Positions 55,600-62,850 of a stretch of DNA of 64,000 nucleotides are shown piece after piece. The translations under genes were made by a program, and so were the position numbers. The notes below the pieces were generated by a model. The model was not told the DNA's origin. It saw only the letters and a list, made by a program, of their open reading frames with translations, and did no database searches. Position 1 is the first letter of the stretch. Every line of letters begins with the position of its first letter. Location of the stretch: contig JADJZU010000005.1 in assembly GCA_016715625.1 (NCBI GenBank), forward strand, positions 62,001-126,000, given 5' to 3'. Origin of the DNA: Bacteroidota bacterium. GTDB taxonomy: Bacteria > Bacteroidota > Bacteroidia > Chitinophagales > LD1.

Positions 55600-57015
55600 C
55601 TAGTTTTGCTGGACTTCGCACGGATAGTCGAATAGGCAATTTTCTTTTACGATATCGGCTACGGTATCCGGTACCATACTTTCCCATCCGGGTTCGCCTG
55701 ATTTAATCATCTGAATAACTTGTGTAGAGAAAACCTGCAACACATTTTCATCATAGCCTTGTAGGTCTACTAAAAATCCATTTTTGATTAAATGGTGAAA
55801 CAGCGAACTGAGTGCTTCGGGTACTTCCAGATTTTTTGTTGTAATCACCTTCGCGTTCTTTTCAGGTTGATATGGATATACCAACATGGTTACGTTGCGC
55901 ATAAAAATTTCTCCAAAATAGTGCAGCAATTCACCTGCGGCATTCTTGTAATACTTTTCATTAAAAAGTTCCACAATGTTGAGTATGCCTAGTATAATAC
56001 CGATATTCTGAGGTTTGCAACGATCCAGATAATTTATCAGCATATCGTGTTTGTGGCAATTAGATATCATTACGGTATGTCCCAAACTGCAAAGTATATC
56101 TGCACGGTCGAGGAAGTCTTTGTTATCAAAAGCACCTTCTGTCGATAAATTGTTGAGGGTAATTTCAGAGAGCACCACAATGTTTTCTTCGTCTTTTGTA
56201 ATGGGTTTAAAATACTCTAAACCGCATTTCATCATGTCTTCATTTACTTTGGTTACCGGACGGAACCTGCCGCGCAAACACAGAATGTGCTTCTTGTAAA
56301 GTACATCCTTGGGTTGATATACTTCTTTATCGGGGCCAAAGATAGTTCCATCCGTATATCCGTTTCGTACGAGCTTCAAAGCAAGTAGGCGATTGTCTAC
56401 CTTGTCGAAAGCAGGCCCCTTCATTCGTATCATATCAATTTCTACCTGGTCGGTAGATAGATTGTCCAACAGCGAATCCACAAAGTCGTTAATCTGATCG
56501 TGAAACCAATAACAAGCAAACAACAAATTGGTGCCGATACCACCAATCACCCGCTGCTGATAAAGTGAATCGGTGCCTTTTAAACGAAGGTGTATAATCA
56601 CCTCATTGGGCTCCCCACCGGGTGTCATTTGAAATTTTACCCCCATCCATCCGTGGGGATCATTTGTTTTGTGGTAGTTAAGCGTGGTGCAGGTATTCGA
56701 AAATGCAAAAAATCTCTTTTTGCTGTATTTCTCATCGGTTAACCTTTCGCGGAGTAGCATAAACTCGTGGTCAATCATTTTATGCAAGCGCGATTCACTT
56801 ACATATCGCCCCGATTCACTGCCATAGATGGCATCAGAAAATGTCATATCATACGCACTCATCGCCTTAGCCACGGTGCCTGAAGCTCCTCCCACTTGAA
56901 AGAAGTTTCTAACAACTTCCTGACCTGCGCCAATTTCTGCAAAGGTGCCATAAATTGATTCGTCCAGGTTAATGCGCAAAGCCTTGCGCTTGATTGAAAT
57001 TATTTCACGTTCCAT
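55600..57015 (-). CDS. Conserved protein of unknown function
   Basis: A 471-residue soluble protein without signal peptide. It opens with a charged strand and NLDESIYGTFAEIGAGQEVVRNFF; GGASGTVAKAMSAYDM follows. I recall closely similar proteins across Bacteroidota and in some cyanobacteria that carry inconsistent database names (one is nicotinate-nucleotide adenylyltransferase), but I see no HxGH or other nucleotidyltransferase motif, so I do not accept that label. It is monocistronic. A perfect -7 box ends 4 nt before its ATG. Confidence 0.75.
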   Translation of the reverse strand: MEREIISIKRKALRINLDESIYGTFAEIGAGQEVVRNFFQVGGASGTVAKAMSAYDMTFSDAIYGSESGRYVSESRLHKMIDHEFMLLRERLTDEKYSKKRFFAFSNTCTTLNYHKTNDPHGWMGVKFQMTPGGEPNEVIIHLRLKGTDSLYQQRVIGGIGTNLLFACYWFHDQINDFVDSLLDNLSTDQVEIDMIRMKGPAFDKVDNRLLALKLVRNGYTDGTIFGPDKEVYQPKDVLYKKHILCLRGRFRPVTKVNEDMMKCGLEYFKPITKDEENIVVLSEITLNNLSTEGAFDNKDFLDRADILCSLGHTVMISNCHKHDMLINYLDRCKPQNIGIILGILNIVELFNEKYYKNAAGELLHYFGEIFMRNVTMLVYPYQPEKNAKVITTKNLEVPEALSSLFHHLIKNGFLVDLQGYDENVLQVFSTQVIQMIKSGEPGWESMVPDTVADIVKENCLFDYPCEVQQN

Positions 57016-57019
57016 GTTT

Positions 57020-57027
57020 CAAAAGTA
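57020..57027 (-). promoter_or_regulatory. TAnnTTTG -7 box for the 471-residue protein gene
   Basis: TACTTTTG on the minus strand, a perfect match, ends 4 nt before the ATG at 57015. No -33 element is obvious. A leaderless transcript is predicted. Confidence 0.5.
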
Positions 57028-57136
57028 TTCAGTTCTTTGATACGAACGCTAGGGGCCTATGTTATATTTTGTTGCTACTAAAAAAACTCAAGATTGACTC
57101 TTATAGGGAGGCAGTGTGCAAATTGCGTCAAAAAAC

Positions 57137-57144
57137 TACATTTG
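57137..57144 (+). promoter_or_regulatory. TAnnTTTG -7 box for tRNA-Arg
   Basis: TACATTTG, a perfect match, lies 20 nt before the mature 5' end of the tRNA. The expected -33 TTG is not at the usual spacing. Confidence 0.55.
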
Positions 57145-57164
57145 CGCCCGTTTAAAAAACTGAC

Positions 57165-57238
57165 GGCCTCGTAGCTCAGCTGGATAGAGCAACAGCCTTC
57201 TAAGCTGTGGGTCAGGGGTTCGAATCCCTTCGGGGTCA
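57165..57238 (+). tRNA. tRNA-Arg (anticodon UCU)
   Basis: A full cloverleaf of 74 nt. The acceptor stem GGCCTCG pairs with CGGGGTC (with G-U pairs), and the D stem GCTC pairs with GAGC. The anticodon stem ACAGC/GCTGT encloses CTTCTAA with TCT at 34-36. The T stem AGGGG/CCCTT encloses TTCGAAT. The discriminator is A and CCA is not encoded. It decodes AGA and AGG. A dedicated terminator follows. Confidence 0.96.
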
Positions 57239-57241
57239 CTT

Positions 57242-57270
57242 AAAAGCTCTTCGCAAGAAGGGCTTTTTTT
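57242..57270 (+). terminator. Rho-independent terminator of the tRNA gene
   Basis: AAAAGC-T-CTTC, a GCAA (GNRA) tetraloop, GAAG-G-GCTTTT and a T7 tail: a stem of about 11 bp with one G-U pair, directly after the tRNA. Confidence 0.88.
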
Positions 57271-57286
57271 ATAATAGTTTAGCACG

Positions 57287-57970
57287 GTGAGCAACGAACA
57301 TATAAAAATAGACCCTTCGTGGAAGCAGGCGTTGAACGATGAGTTTAACAAGCCGTATTTTCCACTTATCCGCAAGTTTATTCTAGGGCAACAAAGTTCA
57401 GGCAAGCGAATCTACCCGCCTGGTTCACTCATTTTTCAAGCATTTAATCTAACTCCCTTTACAGCTGTGAAGGTGGTTATACTCGGCCAGGACCCCTACC
57501 ACCAGCCGGGGCAGGCGCATGGTTTATGTTTTTCAGTACAGCGGGGCGTAAAGGTTCCTGCCTCTCTAGTCAATATTTACAAAGAGCTTAAAAGTGATTT
57601 GGGCATTAGTCCGCCACATCATGGAAATTTGGAAAGCTGGGCCTTGCAGGGGGTATTGCTCCTAAATGCATCCCTGACGGTGAATGAAGGAGAACCCAAT
57701 TCGCACGCGAACTGCGGTTGGCAGCTGTTTACAGATGCGGTTATTAAAAAAATAAGTGACGAGAAAGAAGGAGTTGTCTTTCTGCTTTGGGGAAACTTCG
57801 CTCGTGCCAAAAAAGCGCTGATTGATACCAACAAGCACTTTGTGTTGGAAGCGGCACATCCATCACCATTAGCCGGCAATGCATTTCAAGGGTGCAAGCA
57901 TTTTTCCAAAACCAATGAAATTTTGAAGCAACAAAACAAGTTGCCCATCAACTGGTCAATTGAAGAATAA
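57287..57970 (+). CDS. ung: Uracil-DNA glycosylase
   Basis: A 227-residue family-1 UDG that removes uracil from DNA. It has GQDPYHQPGQAHGLCFSV (water-activating motif with catalytic D), LLLNASLTV and AAHPSPLAG (minor-groove loop with H). The start is GTG at 57287, right behind the tRNA terminator; a one-mismatch -7 box (TAGTTTAG, 57275-57282) ends 4 nt before it. It ends 3 nt from the convergent cytochrome gene. Confidence 0.96.
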   Translation: MSNEHIKIDPSWKQALNDEFNKPYFPLIRKFILGQQSSGKRIYPPGSLIFQAFNLTPFTAVKVVILGQDPYHQPGQAHGLCFSVQRGVKVPASLVNIYKELKSDLGISPPHHGNLESWALQGVLLLNASLTVNEGEPNSHANCGWQLFTDAVIKKISDEKEGVVFLLWGNFARAKKALIDTNKHFVLEAAHPSPLAGNAFQGCKHFSKTNEILKQQNKLPINWSIEE

Positions 57971-57973
57971 TAT

Positions 57974-59062
57974 TTATCGGGTGGCGCAGGCGGGGTATTT
58001 CATTTCATTTATCCATTGGCGGATGAGTGCTACTCCTTCCACATGTAGTATGGAACGACCAATTTCAGGCATGCGGATGCCGGGGTCATCGCTTTCCATT
58101 CGGTAAACAAGAATAGAAGCTTCATTATCTCTGGGGGCGATATCTACAAGCCTGCCTCCCGTAGCTTTACCTGCTGCAACTGGCGATTTGCAAATGCCCA
58201 GATTTTCAAGGTTGGTATTATCAATATTCAGTAATAGACCGGAGGTGTAAGCAGGACCTTTTGGATTGTGACAATGCCCGCAATTCATTTCCAGATACGC
58301 TCTTGCACGCTGGTCGGTGCTATAATGTGCAGAGTCGGCCCAGTTGGCAATCTTGGGATGTTCACCGGTCGGTGCATTTGAAAGTATACCTGCTTTTATC
58401 CAATGTGTAATTTGGTTTTCTGTGCCATCGGCATACGCATAATCTCTGTTCAGATTTCTGATTTTGGGTCCGATGGGAGAGAAGGATGCATCATTTCTCC
58501 AGTGGCAGCTTTTACACTGATTTTTGTTGGGTATGAGATAGTCAATTTCCCTCTTAGCTCCATCGTAGTGCGTCCAGGCTACTTTTTTGATACCACCTGT
58601 GTTGTCCAACAAAGCCTCAGTCTGTTCATCGTTCCAAATATAGTCTAGGTTGTCCCACCCTTTTTCGCGGTGCACGAGCAGGCGAGTCTCCATAATTCTT
58701 CTTTTACCTTCGGGTTTATTGAAATCTTCAGGGTAGTAGAAGTTTTTTACCAAGCAACTGCCAACCGGCAACTGCAATACTTGTGAAGTGTCGTAAGGGG
58801 CCGATTTGCCTTCCGGAACATATACGAATCTGGCTTTGAAAGCATAATCGGTAAAGAGTGGTGTAATCAGGTCGTAGGGGATTAAACGGTCGTTTGGTTT
58901 CAGTTCATTGAGTGTTCCTACAAAAAAGTGGTAGTCAGAGAGTTTTTCAAAAGGACTTCGGCTTATATCTACAGTAATCTTAGCAGGTTGAGTATTGCAA
59001 CTGTGGAAAATAATCCCTGTAAAAACACAGGCGATTGCCAGAAATAAAAATTTGGTTTTCAT
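57974..59062 (-). CDS. SO2930-family diheme c-type cytochrome lipoprotein
   Basis: A 362-residue protein; ATG at 59062 opens a lipoprotein signal with Cys22 in IIFHSC. Two heme c attachment sites are visible: CKSCH in the middle and CGHCH later. The surrounding PNKNQCKSCH and LEMNCGHCHNPKG are marks of the SO2930 diheme family, of unknown electron partner. It would sit in the periplasm or at the outer membrane, and needs the Ccm-type machinery, part of which (ccmC-ccmD) is encoded 23 kb away. Confidence 0.88.
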   Translation of the reverse strand: MKTKFLFLAIACVFTGIIFHSCNTQPAKITVDISRSPFEKLSDYHFFVGTLNELKPNDRLIPYDLITPLFTDYAFKARFVYVPEGKSAPYDTSQVLQLPVGSCLVKNFYYPEDFNKPEGKRRIMETRLLVHREKGWDNLDYIWNDEQTEALLDNTGGIKKVAWTHYDGAKREIDYLIPNKNQCKSCHWRNDASFSPIGPKIRNLNRDYAYADGTENQITHWIKAGILSNAPTGEHPKIANWADSAHYSTDQRARAYLEMNCGHCHNPKGPAYTSGLLLNIDNTNLENLGICKSPVAAGKATGGRLVDIAPRDNEASILVYRMESDDPGIRMPEIGRSILHVEGVALIRQWINEMKYPACATR

Positions 59063-59109
59063 ATTAAAATCAATCAATGACAGATGAACAATTCATACGC
59101 AATTATGGT

Positions 59110-59349
59110 TCAAAAATCCCACACTGCGGTTCTTTTGCTGCGTATGATTCTTCTTAGTTTCATCCAAAAAGCCAGTATCATATAAACGATAAGCGGAGAG
59201 CCAATAGTGAGGCAGGAAGCGTAGATGAAAAAGAGGCGTATATCTTTGGTCGGCATCTCTAGTTTTTCGCCTAAGCGTTCACATACACCATAGGCTCTTT
59301 GTTCAACCAGAAACTTTACCTCCGGCAATAGCGATTCTTTGTTCTTCAT
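59110..59349 (-). CDS. PspC domain protein
   Basis: A 79-residue membrane protein. The PspC pattern is seen in AYGVCERLGEKLEMPTKDIRLFFIYASCLT, followed by a transmembrane segment and a basic tail. PspC proteins take part in envelope-stress responses in other bacteria; here there is no pspA or regulator gene near. The ATG at 59349 is preferred over one five codons upstream. Confidence 0.8.
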   Translation of the reverse strand: MKNKESLLPEVKFLVEQRAYGVCERLGEKLEMPTKDIRLFFIYASCLTIGSPLIVYMILAFWMKLRRIIRSKRTAVWDF

Positions 59350-59377
59350 GGTTTGTAAAAACATATTGTTTTATCAC

Positions 59378-59572
59378 TTACTCGCAGCGGTAACCATCTG
59401 CTACAAGATTCCGATAGGCATCACTGTAGGAATCATCGGAGGCATAATCTTTTTTGCATAAGTCAACAGTATCGTTGGCGCTGGGATATTTGGTGCATTC
59501 TATGCAGTTTCTGCACGCGCTGAACGCCAGTATAGCCAGCAGGAGAGATGCATATAGTGTTTTTCTTAGCAT
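59378..59572 (-). CDS. Small cysteine-rich lipoprotein
   Basis: A 64-residue protein: signal peptide with lipobox AFSAC (Cys20), then Cys23, Cys26, Cys39 and Cys63 in a short mature domain ending GYRCE. It resembles the many tiny disulfide-rich lipoproteins of Bacteroidota with no known function. It is 28 nt upstream of the PspC gene on the same strand. Confidence 0.65.
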   Translation of the reverse strand: MLRKTLYASLLLAILAFSACRNCIECTKYPSANDTVDLCKKDYASDDSYSDAYRNLVADGYRCE

Positions 59573-59669
59573 AATCTTATGTAGTTATATTCCGAAAATA
59601 GAAAACCATTTTACTTTTTTCAAAGAGCAAAGTTTTTCTATTTTCATTACGTTTTTAAAATACGGTGCA

Positions 59670-60701
59670 TTGAAGCTTTTTACACACTCCATCATTACAG
59701 CTTTCTGTTTTTTTTCTGTTTGGTCTGAGGTGGCGGCACAAGACATACACTTTAGTATGTTTTACGCCAGCCCACTTAATCTCAATCCCGGATTAACCGG
59801 TGCATTTGATGGCACTTACCGGGCAGCCGGCATATACAGAAATCAATGGAGAAGTATTAGCACACCCTTTGTTACTTACTCGGGATCCTTTGACATTAAG
59901 TTGTTGCAGAGCAAACTTCCAAACGATATTTTTAGTGTAGGGGCATTGTTTGCCGGTGACCGGAGTGGAGACGGTAAAATTACGATGAACAGTGCCATGG
60001 CCTCTGTAGCATTTCATAAAGGCCTGGATAAAAACAAGAGGCATTTTCTTGGGTTGGGCGTTCAATTGGGTTATACCAACAAGAGCTTAAAATGGCAGCA
60101 ATTAGCTTTCCCCTCCCAGTTTAACGGACAGGATTTTGATTTAACACAGAATAATGGAGAAAACTTTAACCGGCCTAACGTAGGTTATTTTGATATGCAG
60201 GCAGGTCTCTTGCATCAGTCTACCATTAAAGATTTTATGGGAATTATGACAGGTTTTACGGTGTATCACCTCGCACAGCCTAAAGAATCTTTTTTGGGCG
60301 ATAAAAGAGTAAAACTCCCGATGCGCTACTCTGCACACCTGGGACTTCGGTTCAAGGTTACCAAGAATTTTTACATAGCACCTAACTTCATTTATCAGTA
60401 TCAGAATAAAGCGCAGGAGATAAATTTCGGTAGCTCATTTGAGTATCATGCTCCGCTGGGTAAAAGCGATTTTGTAGCCAGTTTGGGCGGATGGTATCGC
60501 CTGAAAGATGCACCAATTATCACAGCCGGAATTGAATATTACCGTTTGCGAGCTCAGTTTGCTTACGATATCAATACCTCCACTTTGAAACCAGCCACTA
60601 ATGGAAGAGGTGCTTTTGAAATTGCTATCATCTACACCGGATTTATTAAGCCTAAGAAAGGCGTTTCTTATCCTGTGTTAGTCCCTTGTCCAATGATGTA
60701 A
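59670..60701 (+). CDS. PorP/SprF family T9SS membrane protein
   Basis: About 343 residues. No ATG lies near the signal peptide, so TTG at 59670 is proposed: it gives a short leader and a cleavage site after SEVAAQ. The mature protein starts DIHFSMFYASPLNLNPGLTGAF, the PorP/SprF hallmark, and is an outer-membrane beta-barrel. PorP-type proteins link T9SS and surface adhesins such as SprB and the peptidoglycan anchor PorE. A PorE-like gene follows after 30 nt. Confidence 0.87.
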   Translation: MKLFTHSIITAFCFFSVWSEVAAQDIHFSMFYASPLNLNPGLTGAFDGTYRAAGIYRNQWRSISTPFVTYSGSFDIKLLQSKLPNDIFSVGALFAGDRSGDGKITMNSAMASVAFHKGLDKNKRHFLGLGVQLGYTNKSLKWQQLAFPSQFNGQDFDLTQNNGENFNRPNVGYFDMQAGLLHQSTIKDFMGIMTGFTVYHLAQPKESFLGDKRVKLPMRYSAHLGLRFKVTKNFYIAPNFIYQYQNKAQEINFGSSFEYHAPLGKSDFVASLGGWYRLKDAPIITAGIEYYRLRAQFAYDINTSTLKPATNGRGAFEIAIIYTGFIKPKKGVSYPVLVPCPMM

Positions 60702-60731
60702 ATATTGATTTTGCCATCTGATATTTTGAAA

Positions 60732-62789
60732 ATGAAATACATAGTAAGATTTACTCAAACGACCTTAACGGTGCTGCTTTTAACCACTGTTCTGCTATGC
60801 AAAGCAGCCGGTGATGAGAAGTTTAATAAGGCAAAATATCTAAAAGCTGCGGAGGCGGCATTCAAAGAAGGGAGTATTTTTTCGGCTACAGATTTGTATT
60901 TGAAAATTCTGGAAAACTCGCCCGGTGAAACTTCTATACTGCACAATTTAGCTCAATCCTATTTTCTGGCACGTGACTATGAAAATGCCGCTCTATATTT
61001 TCAAAAATCCTATGAGTCTGATTCTGTAGGTAAAGCAATCGACCTGTATTATGCGGCCCTCAACACTAAAATGCAAGGCAGGTATCAGGAAGCCATTCCA
61101 TTATTCAACCGGTTTCAAAAAGTGTATAAGGAAGCCGATGCCTCTAAGTTTAAGAAGTGGGCCAGAACAGAAATTGATGGCTGCAACTTTGCTATCAAAG
61201 AAGCCAAACCTGATGCTTTTGTAAAAATTACTCATTTAGGTAAAGAAGTGAACTCCAATTATGCCGATATGGCACCGGCTTATCGTGATGGCGTTCTTTA
61301 TTTTTCTTCGATTCATGCGGATACAGTGCTTTGGATGAAGCCGGATAAAAGCGATGCTAAAAAAGATGATTTATTGATGAAGATGTATACCTCAAAGGTA
61401 GAGGGCGATGTATATGCTGCAGCTGAACGGATAAAGCAATTTCAACCTGAAGGCAAGCATATTTCTAATGGTAGTTTTAATGAAGAAGGCAATCGTTTTT
61501 TTTATACGATTTGTGATGGTGCATTGCTGAACCCCGCATGTGCTATCTATATGAGTGAGTTGAAAGGCGCTGATTGGGCCGAAGGTAAAATGCTGAATGA
61601 TGAGATTAATCTTAAGGGAACAACCAATACACAACCATATTACGCTAGGACGGCTACCGGAAATGAAGTGCTTTATTTTGTATCTAACCGCGAAGGCGGC
61701 AGGGGGGGAAATGATATCTGGTATAGTGTGGTAACGAAGAAGGGAGAGTTTGGAACTCCGCGCAATTTGGGATACAAAATAAACACGGATAGGGATGAGT
61801 TCACTCCTTTTTTTGATTCCAAATCCAATACCTTGTTTTTCTCTTCCAATGGTTGGATAAATATGGGAGGCACCGATATTTTTAAATCAAATGCCGATGC
61901 GCAGGGCAAGTTCAATACAAATCCCGAAAACCTAGGGGCACCGTTTAATTCTTCTTGTGACGATAATTATTACCGATATGGCAGAAATAGTGAACACGGA
62001 TATTTAGTTTCTAACCGGCCGGGAATTTTTTCAGTGAGAGGCAAAACCTGTTGCTTCGATATTTTTGAATATAAATATGACCGCAGAATTTTTGTTGCTG
62101 TGAAGGGACGTGTAATCGATGATGCCACCAAACAATCTATAACCGGTGCAGCTGTAAATCTTTCGTTGAGGAGTGAAAATTTAAAGGAGCAGGATGTCAT
62201 TATTAATTCAGACAGTTCTCGAGGAGAGGTGCCTTATTTCTTTAATCTGAAAACCGAGAAACTTTATAAACTTTCTGCAAGTGCTTCTGGATATTTTGCA
62301 GCCTCTCAGTCTTTTAGCACACAAGGGCTTGCCAAAAGCGACACACTTACGGTAGATATCTACCTCAAAAAATTGGAGAAAGATAAGGCTTACCGCTTGA
62401 ACAATATTTATTACGATTTTGATAAATCTGACTTGCGCAGTGAATCAAAAGCAACACTTGATACGCTTTATACTATTCTCGCTGAGAACCCAACTATCAT
62501 CATAGAGTTAAGTTCTCATACCGATATTCGCGGTTCCGATGCCTATAATCTTACCCTTTCTCAAAAGAGAGCGGAAAGTTGTGTTAATTATCTGATAAGC
62601 GAGCGAGGAATACCCAAGGAGCGAATTACTGCTAAAGGATATGGTGAGACAAAAAAATTAGACGATTGCACTAAATACAATGAGTGCCCACAAGATCAAA
62701 CTGGCGATTGTCCGTGTCATCAGCTAAACCGCAGAACTGAGTTTAAGGTAATTGGAGAACTGGATGGTGATTTGATTTATGAAAAGTAG
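60732..62789 (+). CDS. PorE-like OmpA family protein (TPR, PD40 propeller, CRD, OmpA)
   Basis: A 685-residue envelope protein from the ATG at 60732. Order of parts: signal peptide; TPR-like helices (residues about 25-150); a WD40/PD40 beta-propeller (YADMAPAYRDG, LYFVSNREGG, DEFTPFFDS, LFFSSNG); a carboxypeptidase-regulatory-like domain (VKGRVIDDATKQSITGA); and a C-terminal OmpA domain (YYDFDKSDLR, SSHTDIRGSDAYN, LSQKRAESCVNYL) that should bind peptidoglycan. This order is that of PorE (PG1058) of Porphyromonas, a T9SS peptidoglycan anchor. It is co-transcribed with the PorP-like gene. Confidence 0.88.
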   Translation: MKYIVRFTQTTLTVLLLTTVLLCKAAGDEKFNKAKYLKAAEAAFKEGSIFSATDLYLKILENSPGETSILHNLAQSYFLARDYENAALYFQKSYESDSVGKAIDLYYAALNTKMQGRYQEAIPLFNRFQKVYKEADASKFKKWARTEIDGCNFAIKEAKPDAFVKITHLGKEVNSNYADMAPAYRDGVLYFSSIHADTVLWMKPDKSDAKKDDLLMKMYTSKVEGDVYAAAERIKQFQPEGKHISNGSFNEEGNRFFYTICDGALLNPACAIYMSELKGADWAEGKMLNDEINLKGTTNTQPYYARTATGNEVLYFVSNREGGRGGNDIWYSVVTKKGEFGTPRNLGYKINTDRDEFTPFFDSKSNTLFFSSNGWINMGGTDIFKSNADAQGKFNTNPENLGAPFNSSCDDNYYRYGRNSEHGYLVSNRPGIFSVRGKTCCFDIFEYKYDRRIFVAVKGRVIDDATKQSITGAAVNLSLRSENLKEQDVIINSDSSRGEVPYFFNLKTEKLYKLSASASGYFAASQSFSTQGLAKSDTLTVDIYLKKLEKDKAYRLNNIYYDFDKSDLRSESKATLDTLYTILAENPTIIIELSSHTDIRGSDAYNLTLSQKRAESCVNYLISERGIPKERITAKGYGETKKLDDCTKYNECPQDQTGDCPCHQLNRRTEFKVIGELDGDLIYEK

Positions 62790-62850
62790 CCCTTCGGGCA
62801 TTCTGCTCCTGTTTGCTTTCAACCATTTACAGCTCCTTCATAACTGATAC

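Noticed and set aside
57136..57405. An 89-residue minus-strand open frame across the tRNA-Arg gene containing GIRTPDPQLRR
   Set aside because: This is the classic false protein produced by reading a tRNA gene backwards; it overlaps the tRNA, its terminator and ung.
62790..62850. GCCCTTCGGGC hairpin after the PorE-like gene as a terminator
   Set aside because: The stem is only 4 bp and no T run follows.
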